64,000 nt of DNA from Thermodesulfobacterium sp. TA1 (GCF_008630935.1 NZ_CP043908.1:868001-932000); one strand, 5' to 3'; shown: positions 46,924 to 55,753, numbered from the stretch's first letter. The notes: generated by a model from the letters alone, not told the origin. Made by a program: numbers and translations.

Positions 46924-48487
46924 CAACCAATCCCATCAAAGCCAAGATCCCAAAACCGACTATGCCAAGGATGGGTCCGGTCTTGGTGAAAAGGGTAGGT
47001 TGATAAAGAGGTTTTACGGTATGGGTAATCACAGCTTCTTTTTCAAGGGGGGTTTGGGTAAGGATTTTGCCGGTTGGGTCTATTATTCCTGAGATGCCAG
47101 AGTTGGCTACTTGAACGGTAAACCTTCTTGCCTCTACTGCTCTAACTACTGCCATCTGAAAATGTTGATAAGGGGCTGAAGTTTGACCAAACCAGGCATC
47201 ATTGGTAGCGATATAGACCAACTGGGTGTTTTCTTTTAGCCTTTCTCTTAAAATCTCACCAAAGGCACTTTCAAAACAGATAAGAGGGGTGGCCTTGATG
47301 AACCCATTATCTAAAGGTAGATACAGATTTTTTGAAAAACCTGGTTTTAGAACATCGGTTACTACAGAAATCTTTTTTAAAAACGGGAAATATTCTAATA
47401 AAGGAACATATTCACCAAACGGTACAAGCTTTACCTTATCATAAAAGTCTACAAAATCCTTACCATCCCAGACGATAAGACTGTTATAAGCCTTAGGTTG
47501 ACCTTGGGTATAGCTTAATCTAAAAGTTCCAAAAACCACCCGAGGGACCAAGTTAAACTTTTTCCCCTCATTTTTAAGTTCATCAAGGAAAAGAAGAAGT
47601 TCAGCGGTAGGTTTGGTTTCATAGGGAAAATAAAAATTAAAAGCTGTTTCAGGAAACAAAATCAAGTCTGGTTTTTCTTTAAGGACATTTAAAGCTAAGT
47701 TTCTGTAAACCTGAAACGAGATTTCTATCTGTTTAGATTCCTTTATTTCTTGAGGAATGTTTCCTTGAAGAAGGGCTATTTTAAACTCTTTAGTCTCTTC
47801 TTTAACCAGTTTTTCCCAGCGTACCTTTAGATAAAAACCAGAAAACAAGAGCAAAACAGTTAAGAAACAAAAGGCCAAGGTATGCGGGTTTATCAAAACC
47901 TTAAAACAATTCTTAGTTTCTGTAGTTTTGGTTAACAACAAAAAGCCAAAGTAATTAACCCAAACCAGAAAAAAACTTAACACCCAAACTCCGCCTACTT
48001 CAGCCAGTTGTAAAAGAGGAGAAAAATTAGCAGCCACATAACCTATCTGACCCCAAGGGAAACCGGTTAAAAGGTTAGCCCTAAGCCATTCTATACCTAC
48101 CCAGACAAAACTTACTAAAAAACCTTTTACCAACGTAGGCTGGTTAAAAAGCTGACATCTATAGGCTATGCTTAATCCCAAGGCATAAAAAAGGGCAAGA
48201 TAAGCCGACACAATAAGGAGTAAAAACATAGAAAAAAAAAGGTTCAGTCCTCCGTACTTAGTTAAAGTATAGACTATCCAGTAAAGCAAAGTGGTAAAAT
48301 GAAAAAAACCAAACCCAAAACCATAGATAAAGGCTTTAATAGAACTTTTAGCTAAGCTTAAACTCCAAAAAAGAGGTATCAACCCCAAAAAAGCTACCAG
48401 CCAAAGATTCCATTTAGGAAAAGCTAAGGTAAGAAAAATTCCTGAAAGAAAAGACAAAAGCAGATTAAGATCCAGCAGGGTTTTCAT
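46889..48487 (-). CDS. lnt: Apolipoprotein N-acyltransferase
   Basis: Adds the third acyl chain to the N-terminal Cys of lipoproteins in the inner membrane. About six N-terminal helices (1-215) precede a periplasmic carbon-nitrogen hydrolase domain with the catalytic triad in LILFPETAFNFY (Glu), YDKVKLVPFGEYVP (Lys) and TPLICFESAFGE (Cys), plus a final membrane helix. 532 aa. Consistent with the MacA-like lipoprotein in this window. Its start overlaps the corC-like gene by 23 bp. Confidence 0.95.
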   Translation of the reverse strand: MKTLLDLNLLLSFLSGIFLTLAFPKWNLWLVAFLGLIPLFWSLSLAKSSIKAFIYGFGFGFFHFTTLLYWIVYTLTKYGGLNLFFSMFLLLIVSAYLALFYALGLSIAYRCQLFNQPTLVKGFLVSFVWVGIEWLRANLLTGFPWGQIGYVAANFSPLLQLAEVGGVWVLSFFLVWVNYFGFLLLTKTTETKNCFKVLINPHTLAFCFLTVLLLFSGFYLKVRWEKLVKEETKEFKIALLQGNIPQEIKESKQIEISFQVYRNLALNVLKEKPDLILFPETAFNFYFPYETKPTAELLLFLDELKNEGKKFNLVPRVVFGTFRLSYTQGQPKAYNSLIVWDGKDFVDFYDKVKLVPFGEYVPLLEYFPFLKKISVVTDVLKPGFSKNLYLPLDNGFIKATPLICFESAFGEILRERLKENTQLVYIATNDAWFGQTSAPYQHFQMAVVRAVEARRFTVQVANSGISGIIDPTGKILTQTPLEKEAVITHTVKPLYQPTLFTKTGPILGIVGFGILALMGLVVILPRRYLPNL

Positions 48488-49283
48488 CTCTTTTTCTAAC
48501 CTTTAAAAGTTCTATCTTTTTTCCGTCTGATTGAATGATTTTTACTTCTAAAGAGGGAAGTAAAATTCTTTCTCCTGAGGTTGGAATGCGCTTAAGATGT
48601 TCTATAATGAGCCCGGAAATGGTTTCAAAATCCCCTTTAGATAATTCTATCCCAAAGCACTTTTCTATTTCTCTTATCTTAAAAGTGCCCGGGACTAACA
48701 ACCAGCCTTGAGAGTCTGGTAATGGACAAGAAGGTGAGGGCTTTATGATTTCATACAAAATGTCTTTTAACCTTATCATTCCGGTTATCTCTGAAAGCTC
48801 GTCTACTACAAAAGCTACTTCTTCTTGTTTTTCCACCATTTTTTCTATAGCCTGCATAAGCGAGAGGGTTTCAGGTATGATAAGAGGCTTTTTGATCCAG
48901 TCTTGCCAAATATAAGTTTTTTGTTTAATACCTCTTACAAGGTCTCTTAGAGATACATATCCTACCAAATGGTCTAAAACGTTCTGATATACTGGATAAA
49001 AAGAAAAAGGATGACGAGAAAGAATCTCTAAGATTTCTTCCCAGCTATAAGATAGATCAAACCCTATCAGCTCTTGTCTGTTAATGACGATTTCTCTTAC
49101 CTCTATGACTTTAAGGTTTATGAGGTTTAAGAAAAGTCTTTCTTCAAACTCAGAAACAACCTTTTCTTCCTTATAGTCTTCAAGAACCTCTTTGATGTCT
49201 TCTTCTATTTCAGATATTTTAGAGGATCTTGAAGGAATACGAAAGATTTTTTTTAAAAACTCTGATAGATAGTCTATCCCCAT
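48465..49283 (-). CDS. CorC/HlyC-type CBS-pair protein
   Basis: A 272-aa cytoplasmic protein. Two CBS domains (~60-175) read VREIVINRQELIGFDL ... HPFSFYPVYQNVLDHLVGYVSLRDL and PLIIPETLSLMQAIEKMVEKQEEVAFVVDE. They are followed by a CorC_HlyC domain (~190-265; GWLLVPGTFKIREIEKCFGI, TISGLIIEHL). The N-terminal membrane domain of larger YfjD/CorB proteins is missing, as in CorC. Family members are implicated in Mg/Co efflux. Neighbouring lnt is also the usual corC partner in proteobacteria. Overlaps hldD by 10 bp. Confidence 0.88.
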   Translation of the reverse strand: MGIDYLSEFLKKIFRIPSRSSKISEIEEDIKEVLEDYKEEKVVSEFEERLFLNLINLKVIEVREIVINRQELIGFDLSYSWEEILEILSRHPFSFYPVYQNVLDHLVGYVSLRDLVRGIKQKTYIWQDWIKKPLIIPETLSLMQAIEKMVEKQEEVAFVVDELSEITGMIRLKDILYEIIKPSPSCPLPDSQGWLLVPGTFKIREIEKCFGIELSKGDFETISGLIIEHLKRIPTSGERILLPSLEVKIIQSDGKKIELLKVRKRDENPAGS

Positions 49284-50260
49284 AGGCTAAAAAGGTTTTG
49301 TCGTTCTAGCCAAGAAACGTAGCTTTTTACTGCCTCCTCAAGGGTATACATTTCTTTATTATAACCTACCTTTCTTAATTTGGTAATGTCTGCTTGAGTA
49401 AAATATTGATATTGTTTTTTCAAATTTTCTGGCATGTCTATGTATTCAATATTAACCGGAAGGTTTAAAGCTGAAAACACAGCGGTGACTAAATCTTTAA
49501 AAGAACGAGCCTTACCAGTTCCTACGTTAAAAATTCCCTTTATTTTTGGGTTTTCTAAAAAGAAAAGGGTAACTTCTACTGCGTCTTTTACATAAATAAA
49601 ATCCCGTAGCTGTCCTCCATCAGGATAGTCAGGATGGTAAGACTTAAAAAGTCTTACCTTTCCTTCTTTTTTAATCTGTTCGTAAGCCTTTAAAACAACG
49701 CTTCTCATCTGTTCTTTATGAAACTCCTTTTCCCCAAAAACGTTAAAATATTTTAGGCCAACCACCTGGTCAGTAAGTCCATTATAGTAAACCCAAAGGT
49801 CAAACAGCTGTTTAGAAAATCCGTAAGGGTTTAAAGGCTTTAACTTAGGGATAAGGTCTTCGTTATCAGAAAAGCCAAGAGAACCATCACCGTAGGTAGC
49901 GGCAGAAGAGGCGTAGATAAAGGTTATCCCATGTGATAAAGAAAAAAGGGCTAATTTTTGGGAATACAGGTAGTTGTTTTTATAGAGGAAGTCAAAATCA
50001 TTAACGGTTGTGTCGCTACAGGCACCTAAATGAATGATAGCCTTAACTTCTTTAAAATGGTTTCGTTCAATCCGGGTTAAAAATTCATCTTTCTGGATAT
50101 AGTCTAAAAATTTAAGCCCTAAGAGGTTTTTCCACTTAGGGCTTTCTTTTAGATGGTCGACTATAAGGATACGGTCTTCTCCTTTTTGATTTAAGGCTTC
50201 CACCAAATTAGAACCTATAAAACCAGCGCCGCCGGTTACTATTATGCGAGGTGTTTGCAT
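49274..50260 (-). CDS. hldD: ADP-L-glycero-D-manno-heptose 6-epimerase
   Basis: Converts ADP-D,D-heptose to ADP-L,D-heptose for the LPS inner core. A short-chain dehydrogenase fold with NADP site VTGGAGFIGSNLVEAL, substrate site YASSAATYGDG and catalytic Tyr-x3-Lys in NPYGFSKQLFDLWVYY; VVGLKYFNVFGE is HldD-typical. The frame extends to a TTG at 50272, but the ATG at 50260 (MQTPRIIVTGG) is preferred because it gives the normal N-terminus and follows the permease stop by 2 bp. About 328 aa. Confidence 0.93.
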   Translation of the reverse strand: MQTPRIIVTGGAGFIGSNLVEALNQKGEDRILIVDHLKESPKWKNLLGLKFLDYIQKDEFLTRIERNHFKEVKAIIHLGACSDTTVNDFDFLYKNNYLYSQKLALFSLSHGITFIYASSAATYGDGSLGFSDNEDLIPKLKPLNPYGFSKQLFDLWVYYNGLTDQVVGLKYFNVFGEKEFHKEQMRSVVLKAYEQIKKEGKVRLFKSYHPDYPDGGQLRDFIYVKDAVEVTLFFLENPKIKGIFNVGTGKARSFKDLVTAVFSALNLPVNIEYIDMPENLKKQYQYFTQADITKLRKVGYNKEMYTLEEAVKSYVSWLERQNLFSLWG

Positions 50261-50262
50261 GT

Positions 50263-51861
50263 TTATCCCCAAAGTTTTATAAAGATTAACGTTAAAATAC
50301 CAGAAACTAAAGTTATTGCAAGCACTGGCAGAATGACCGCTTTGATAAACTGTCCTTCTTCTTTACCTTTTACACCGATGGTAGCGGCTGCGTTGGTTAT
50401 CTTAGCAGGAGTTATGGCTGAAGCAATTCCACCTCCTACTGAATGGGCTGCGTAAATCCACATAAAGGCTCCGGCTCCTACGGTAGAAAGGGTTGCCTCC
50501 CACTGAATTTTGGCAAAAAGAACGTTAGAGGCAGTAGAACTTCCTCCTACAAAGGTCCCCAAAACTCCCAAAAAAGGTGCAGAAATTGGATATAAATCAC
50601 CTAAGGTGTTTGCAAGAAAAAGGGCTATCAACCGGTCCATGTTGTAGTCCTTAAAATAAGGTGTAGGAACGAGTTTTCCATCGATTACATCCATAGCAGA
50701 CCAGGCCATTATAAAGGCTACGGCAAAAAACAAAGAATAGGCTAAAAACGGACCCCAAGAACGTTTCATCCAGAGAAAAAAGGCGTTTTTAAGTTGAGTT
50801 GAAGAAGGCCTAAGTATAAAAATAGAAAAGATAGAAACCACCATAATCCAAAACCATACATTGCTAAGGATGTTTAAGTCTTCTTTTTTATCTGCAAAAA
50901 CATGTATTACCTCTGCATCTCCTAAGGCTGAGGCAAGCTTTGCTTTTATAGGAGCAAGGTTTACAATAAAAGAAAAGATTATAAGCAGGATAAAAGGGGA
51001 AACCGATTTTAGAATACCTAAACTAAAACGTACCCTCTCTTCGCTACTTGGTCCGTTTACGTTTTTCAGCCTATAATAAAAATATACAAAAACCATCGTA
51101 GCTAAACCAGAAATTACTCCTATGATTTCTACAGGAAAAATTCTGGTATAAGCACAGAAGAGGGCAGAAAGGGAAAGGACAAGTCCAGATAAAAATCCAG
51201 GTAAAAAGTTTTTCCTAAGGGCACCCCAACCTCCCACAGTATAAATCATAAGAAAGGCAAAAAAAGGAGAAATTATAGGTAAAAAAAGACTGATTTTAAA
51301 CGTAAAATCCCAGATAAATTCCTCAAGCCCATTTATACCAGGAGGATTAATCCCAAAAGAAAGGGCTACTTTAGCAGGTAAGGTAATCGGGATAGAAAAC
51401 AAGGCAAAAGAAGTAAGCGGGTCATAACAAAGGATGCTGATAGCTATGGCAGCTACTGGAGAAAAACCTAAAATCCTGAAAATCGGGGGGAACATCGCTG
51501 GGGTAACCATTCCAAGGGCAGTACTAAGGGACCCAAAACCCATTCCCAAAAAAAGGGTTTGTTCTTCCTTGGTTTTTACTATTCCTTTAATATAGTCTAT
51601 TAAATTTTTGAGGTCCCCTGTTTCTCTCATTAAAAAGATGAGAAACATCGTAAAAAGCACGGCTAAGGTTATGCCCAAGGCCTTGACAATACCCATATAA
51701 GTAGCCCCTAAAGCCACAAAAAAAGGGGTCTTAAAGTAAACAACCGCTACCAAAACCGCAAGCACCCATCCAAGGATAGAAACAAAGGTTCCAGAGCGAT
51801 GAAAAAAGACCATCCCTAAAAAAACCACCAAAAGAGGAAAAACCGCTAAAAACACCTCCAT
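50263..51861 (-). CDS. lctP: L-lactate permease family transporter
   Basis: A 532-aa transporter with 12-14 hydrophobic segments and LctP-family patterns such as FGSLSTALGMVTPAMFPPIFRILGFSP, CYDPLTSFALFSIPITLPA, APFLGVLGTFVGGSSTASNVLFA and SVGGGIASAITPAKITNAAATIG. Members carry L- or D-lactate and glycolate with protons. Lactate would suit a sulfate-reducing lifestyle, but substrate is inferred from family. AGGGGG precedes the ATG, and two TAGTTAACC repeats overlap the start region. It heads a unit continuing with hldD. Confidence 0.9.
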   Translation of the reverse strand: MEVFLAVFPLLVVFLGMVFFHRSGTFVSILGWVLAVLVAVVYFKTPFFVALGATYMGIVKALGITLAVLFTMFLIFLMRETGDLKNLIDYIKGIVKTKEEQTLFLGMGFGSLSTALGMVTPAMFPPIFRILGFSPVAAIAISILCYDPLTSFALFSIPITLPAKVALSFGINPPGINGLEEFIWDFTFKISLFLPIISPFFAFLMIYTVGGWGALRKNFLPGFLSGLVLSLSALFCAYTRIFPVEIIGVISGLATMVFVYFYYRLKNVNGPSSEERVRFSLGILKSVSPFILLIIFSFIVNLAPIKAKLASALGDAEVIHVFADKKEDLNILSNVWFWIMVVSIFSIFILRPSSTQLKNAFFLWMKRSWGPFLAYSLFFAVAFIMAWSAMDVIDGKLVPTPYFKDYNMDRLIALFLANTLGDLYPISAPFLGVLGTFVGGSSTASNVLFAKIQWEATLSTVGAGAFMWIYAAHSVGGGIASAITPAKITNAAATIGVKGKEEGQFIKAVILPVLAITLVSGILTLIFIKLWG

Positions 51862-51891
51862 AGTTAACCCCCTTAATGATTTTAGTTAACC
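51861..51891. repeat. Two TAGTTAACC direct repeats at the lctP start
   Basis: TAGTTAACC occurs at 51861-51869 and again at 51883-51891, a 22-bp period, about two helical turns. Each contains the palindrome GTTAAC. This spacing on one DNA face suggests a regulator site, though the proximal copy overlaps the start codon. A role is speculative. Confidence 0.4.
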
Positions 51892-52222
51892 AAATAACAA
51901 GTTAAATCTTTAGCATTTTTTGCTAAAAAATCAACCTTAAAGGACTTTTTTTTAAAGTAATCTTATTACTATTGAAATCCATATAAATGAAACTTTTTTC
52001 ACAAAAAAAATGAAACCTAAGAGCTCTTATTTCAAGTATGGTTAAGATATTTTCATACATGTATTTTTTTCTCTTTAGGTTTTAAGAGGTACCACCAGAT
52101 GTCCCCAAAGATTTTAAAAATTTCTATTTTCTGCTATTTTCTTAGCTAAATAAGTTTTTTCTTTCTTGAAAAAGAATAATATAAAACTTATTTTTTTATA
52201 AAAACCGGTAAGGAGTTAAAAG
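51862..52222. other. 361-bp divergent intergenic region, lctP to the KaiC-like gene
   Basis: No gene is supported. It holds the TAGTTAACC pair, a 7-bp-arm hairpin TTTAGCA/TGCTAAA (51909-51927), two ATGAAAC repeats (51987-51993 and 52010-52016) and the large inverted repeat at 52148-52193. Promoters for both flanking genes must be here, but none has a convincing -35/-10 pair. Confidence 0.6.
52148..52193. promoter_or_regulatory. 11-bp inverted repeat around the probable KaiC-like gene promoter
   Basis: AAATAAGTTTT (52148-52158) is matched exactly in inverse by AAAACTTATTT (52183-52193). Inside it a second hairpin, TTCTT-GAAA-AAGAA (52163-52176), and the sequence TATAAA are found. The upstream gene is divergent, so this is not its terminator; an operator or a leader structure for the gene at 52223 is more likely. 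Confidence 0.45.
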
Positions 52223-53110
52223 ATGGAAAAGACCCAAGAAAAAAAGGAGAATCTCTACGGAATAGGGGAACCTGATCTAAAATCCATCTATAAGGGTGGA
52301 GAGGCTTTAAAAAAGGCACCTAAACTTTACGGTGTTCCTACAGGAATAGAAGGGCTTGACCCCCTTTTTTATATAGTGGTTTCAGAAAACGGCAAGTTGG
52401 TTAAAAAACATTTAGGAGGAATTCCTGCTTATTCGGTTTTTAACATCACCGGGGTCTCTGATACAGGGAAGTCTTTAATGGTAGAACAATTTGCTGTCAA
52501 ACAAGCTTCTAAAGGAGAAAAGGTAGCTTTTATTACGGTAGAAACTCCGGCTAATTTTTTAGCCGCTTCCTTAGAGCTTAGAGCTAATGCTATGGGCCTA
52601 AATTTTAAGGATTTTGAGGACAATCTCATTCTTATAGACGCTGCTTCTTCAACCAAACTTAGGGAAAGCCTCCCTGACCTTTTAGCTACCTTAGCTTATG
52701 CCATTCAAACCTATAAAGCCAACTTTACGATCATAGACTCAGTAACCGGTCTTTTTGAGACGAAAGAAATGTTAGCCAGAAATGTGGTGAGAAGGCTTTA
52801 TAATTTTATGAAAAAGTGGTATCAAACAGCCCTTTTTGTATCTCAAAAAAGAAGTGGACATGAAGAACTTACCGCTGAGGCTGCCGGTGGATATGCCGTG
52901 GGTCATATAGTTGATGGAACGATGGTTTTAGCTAAGGAGCTTATCGATTCGGGTTTTAAAGCCAAAATGTATAAAAAAGAAATAGGAGAGATAGTAAGAC
53001 TGTTTAGGATAGATGGTTGCAGGATGTGTGGTCATGACACCAAAACCCGGTTTCTTGAAATTACTGAAACCGGGTTGGTGGTAATAAAGGAACCTATTTC
53101 TCAAAAATAA
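52223..53110 (+). CDS. Single-domain KaiC-like RecA-superfamily ATPase (thermophile/archaeal type)
   Basis: A 295-aa RecA-fold ATPase. GVPTGIEGLDPLF is the KaiC-type entry motif, GVSDTGKS the Walker A, KVAFITVETPANF the following strand and FTIIDSVTGLFE the Walker B. The C-terminal part carries a short Cys pair (CRMCGHDT) near residue 272. From memory it fits the thermophile KaiC-domain families of archaea and a few bacteria that are encoded beside a partner regulator, as here. No cyanobacterial kaiA/kaiB is present. GTAAGGAG precedes the ATG. Function probably regulatory; unproven. Confidence 0.85.
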   Translation: MEKTQEKKENLYGIGEPDLKSIYKGGEALKKAPKLYGVPTGIEGLDPLFYIVVSENGKLVKKHLGGIPAYSVFNITGVSDTGKSLMVEQFAVKQASKGEKVAFITVETPANFLAASLELRANAMGLNFKDFEDNLILIDAASSTKLRESLPDLLATLAYAIQTYKANFTIIDSVTGLFETKEMLARNVVRRLYNFMKKWYQTALFVSQKRSGHEELTAEAAGGYAVGHIVDGTMVLAKELIDSGFKAKMYKKEIGEIVRLFRIDGCRMCGHDTKTRFLEITETGLVVIKEPISQK

Positions 53111-53126
53111 AAAAGGGGGGGAAACG

Positions 53127-53792
53127 ATGGTTATACAAATAAGTAGTCCTACCGTTTCAGAGGCAGAGTTAGAGCATTTGGTTAGTCGTGTGTTTTTTAA
53201 AGCCATAGACCTTTTAGGTGGTCTTAGCAAGCTTGCTGAGTTTAGAACCCTTACTTGGTTACCCTCTTTAGCCAGGGCTGCCTTTGTGGTGGTCTTAAAA
53301 GAAGAATACGTAAAAACCGACGAAGAAATCGCAGAAAAGGTAGGGCTTACTAAAAACACCGTAAAAAATATCTTAAGGGCAGACCCAGAGCTTGCTTTAC
53401 AAAAAATAAAAGCCTTTGAGGAATTGGTTAACGAAGAGGTTAAAGAGTTAAAGGTTCACACCGCAGGAGGTATCGCTAAATTAGCTTACAAAGAGATTAA
53501 ACAAGGTCATGAAGCCCAAACCTTGCTACATTATTGTTCTGTGGTGGCAGAAGACATAGCCAAAACTTTAGAAATCCCTTGGGCTTATTTAGTACTTAAA
53601 AAATCTAAAGGACTAAAATATCCTATAGAAACCCCGGAGGTATTAAAAGAAAAGTTTGCCGGACTTTCGGTAAAAGGGGTCTCTTTAGAGGAAATTATAA
53701 CCCATATCCAATACCCTATTAAAAATCCTGCCCAACTTTTAAAGGAGATAAAGGACTATTTAACCTTAAAAAAAGCCCAGAATGAGGAATAA
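53127..53792 (+). CDS. KaiC-partner protein with helix-turn-helix region (probable regulator)
   Basis: A 221-aa soluble protein starting 17 bp after the KaiC-like gene with a strong GGGGGG site. Residues ~62-95 (KTDEEIAEKVGLTKNTVKNILRAD) form a good helix-turn-helix, while the rest is mixed alpha. It resembles the near-KaiC probable regulatory domain that recurs beside thermophile KaiC homologues; this assignment is from memory and not from a search. The C-terminal helix (NPAQLLKEIKDYLTLKK) is charged. It may bind DNA and be controlled by the ATPase. No enzymatic motif is visible. Confidence 0.65.
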   Translation: MVIQISSPTVSEAELEHLVSRVFFKAIDLLGGLSKLAEFRTLTWLPSLARAAFVVVLKEEYVKTDEEIAEKVGLTKNTVKNILRADPELALQKIKAFEELVNEEVKELKVHTAGGIAKLAYKEIKQGHEAQTLLHYCSVVAEDIAKTLEIPWAYLVLKKSKGLKYPIETPEVLKEKFAGLSVKGVSLEEIITHIQYPIKNPAQLLKEIKDYLTLKKAQNEE

Positions 53793-53812
53793 AAATTTTA
53801 AAAGATTAGATA

Positions 53813-53840
53813 TTGACAAAACACACAAACAGGTTATTTT
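53813..53840 (+). promoter_or_regulatory. Promoter of tRNA-Ala(GGC)
   Basis: TTGACA (53813-53818), 16-bp spacer and TATTTT (53835-53840), 22 bp upstream of the mature tRNA. The -35 box is perfect, the -10 moderate. Confidence 0.6.
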
Positions 53841-53862
53841 ATAAAAAGTTTCAACCTTATCT

Positions 53863-53937
53863 GGGGCCGTAGCTCAGAGGGAGAGCGCGTGAATGGCATT
53901 CACGAGGTCGTGGGTTCAAGTCCCACCGGCTCCACCA
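53863..53937 (+). tRNA. tRNA-Ala (anticodon GGC)
   Basis: Acceptor GGGGCCG/CGGCTCC with the alanine-specific G3-U70 pair, D arm GCTC/GAGC, anticodon stem CGTGA/TCACG with loop ATGGCAT (GGC), T arm GTGGG/CCCAC with TTCAAGT, and an encoded ACCA end. Its 3' half overlaps, antisense, the 3' end of the gene at 53900-55753. Confidence 0.97.
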
Positions 53938-55753
53938 TTTCTTTTTCTAAATCCTTAAGCGTGTTTTCCAACTGAAAAAGTCTTAATAGTTTTACTTCTT
54001 CTTTTAGGTATTCAAGGGTTTGAGGAATAAATTTTAAAAAATATTTTTTTCCTTTAAACAAGGCTAAATTGGCATAGGCCCCCAGGGCTTGTAGATGCCT
54101 TTGCACTCTTAAATAGGGTAAGCTGGCTAAAAATATGTCTTTTTCAAAGGTTGGGTCTTTTTTCTGGCGAGTCTCTATATAGTATTCCAAAAGCTCCTCT
54201 CTGAGTTGTTTTTCAAGTCGATAATAAGGGTCCCAAAGAAGAGAAGCTATGTCATAACCAGCAGGGCCTATCCTTGCTCCTTGATAATCTATAAGATAGG
54301 GAAGACCTTTTTTGATCATTATGTTTTGAGATTGTAAATCTCGGTGTATCAGATTTTTAGGGAAACTATCTGATGTTTTTGCTAACCGTTCGAACTCTTC
54401 CTCTAATTTTTGGTTAACCGAAATTTTTGCCAGAGCCTCTAAAAACTTTTCCTTAAAATAATTGGTTTCCCATCTGAAATAAGCATAATCAAAAACCCTA
54501 AACATTTTTAAGCAAGAACGGTCTAAAGGAATGGTATGAAGCTTTACCACCTCATCGAGCACGGCTTGATACATATTTTTTATTAGATTTAGGTTTTTCT
54601 TGCCTTTTAGCCAAGTATAAAGGGATAGATCTCCTAAATCTTCAAAAATTATCTCTTTTTTCTCTGAATAAACCCCTAAAATGGAAGGGACCCTTACTCC
54701 ATTTTTCTTTAAAAACTTTTGGTATTCTACCGTTCTAAAAAAATCATCGTCTATATGGTCTACCTTCATCTTAATTAAACCGTTTTTTCGATAAAATCTT
54801 CTGTCAGAACCTCCATATCCTATCAAAAACCCTTCTTCAGAAGGTTGTAAAAATGCTTCCCTTGGGACCGAGATAAAGAAATCTTTCCCTAAAATTCCAT
54901 CTTTAAAACTTCCTGAAACTTTACCCCCAGGGAAGATTACTGCCACGTTTTCTAAAAAACTTCCTTCTTTAAGCTGATAAGCCTCTTCTATCGAAACATA
55001 GCCTTGAAACTCAACCCCGTCTGTATTTATCCCTGGACAAAGATATAAGTTTTCTCCTTGGATTCTTAAGAGATGTACAAGGGCTTTTAAATAAGAAGCA
55101 GGGTTACCTATGTCAAACCATACCCCTTTTAATTCGTAGGTATAAACAGGCCAGCCTTTTTTTAAGGCTTCTATCCATCCGTCTAAAACCGAAGACGGAC
55201 CTTCAGGCAAGCAATCTAAAAACTTAGAACTATAAACAGCTATACCGGTAAACCCGGTTTTTTGATAAAACTTTTGAGGGGGATAAAAGGGTTCAACCCC
55301 TAAAAACCTGCCTTCTTCGTCTATGAAAACTTTATTCGCTAAAGGATTAGGTTTTACCACTAAAGTAGCTACAGCCTCTTTTTCTAAATGAAACTTAACA
55401 ACCTCTTTTAAATCTATTTCTGCAAGGATGTCGGCGTTATGCACTACAAACAAGGCATCCTTTAAAAATTTGCTGGCTTTTTTTAAACCTCCTCCGGTAC
55501 CTAAAATGCATTCTTCATAAGAAAAACATAACCATCCTTTATAAGGAAACCTTTTTGCCCAATCTAAAATTTTATCTGGTTTGTAATGTAGGTTTATCCC
55601 CACAGCTTCAGGGTTTAGCTTAATTATATTATTAAATACGTATTCGATGATAGGTTTTCCTAATAAAGGAATAAGAGGCTTAGGTAGTTCTTCAGTGAGG
55701 GGACGGAGTCTTGTGCCTAAGCCTGCTGCAAGAATAAAGGCTTTAATTTTCAT
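53900..55753 (-). CDS. Fused sugar nucleotidyltransferase-kinase, MurU/AmgK-like
   Basis: A 617-aa two-enzyme fusion. Residues ~1-240 are a nucleotidyltransferase of the MurU/GlmU-N type (ILAAGLGTRLRPLTEELPKPLIPLLGKP, LGTGGGLKKA, VHNADILAEID, GVWFDIGNPASYL). A short linker region is followed by an aminoglycoside-phosphotransferase-type kinase (~310-600) with NLIHRDLQSQNIMI and YLIDYQGARIGPAGYD. The two activities match AmgK and MurU, which turn MurNAc into UDP-MurNAc during peptidoglycan recycling in some Gram-negatives. The last ~12 codons lie in the antisense of tRNA-Ala, so the native C-terminus may end earlier or be accidental. Confidence 0.85.
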   Translation of the reverse strand: MKIKAFILAAGLGTRLRPLTEELPKPLIPLLGKPIIEYVFNNIIKLNPEAVGINLHYKPDKILDWAKRFPYKGWLCFSYEECILGTGGGLKKASKFLKDALFVVHNADILAEIDLKEVVKFHLEKEAVATLVVKPNPLANKVFIDEEGRFLGVEPFYPPQKFYQKTGFTGIAVYSSKFLDCLPEGPSSVLDGWIEALKKGWPVYTYELKGVWFDIGNPASYLKALVHLLRIQGENLYLCPGINTDGVEFQGYVSIEEAYQLKEGSFLENVAVIFPGGKVSGSFKDGILGKDFFISVPREAFLQPSEEGFLIGYGGSDRRFYRKNGLIKMKVDHIDDDFFRTVEYQKFLKKNGVRVPSILGVYSEKKEIIFEDLGDLSLYTWLKGKKNLNLIKNMYQAVLDEVVKLHTIPLDRSCLKMFRVFDYAYFRWETNYFKEKFLEALAKISVNQKLEEEFERLAKTSDSFPKNLIHRDLQSQNIMIKKGLPYLIDYQGARIGPAGYDIASLLWDPYYRLEKQLREELLEYYIETRQKKDPTFEKDIFLASLPYLRVQRHLQALGAYANLALFKGKKYFLKFIPQTLEYLKEEVKLLRLFQLENTLKDLEKEMVEPVGLEPTTS

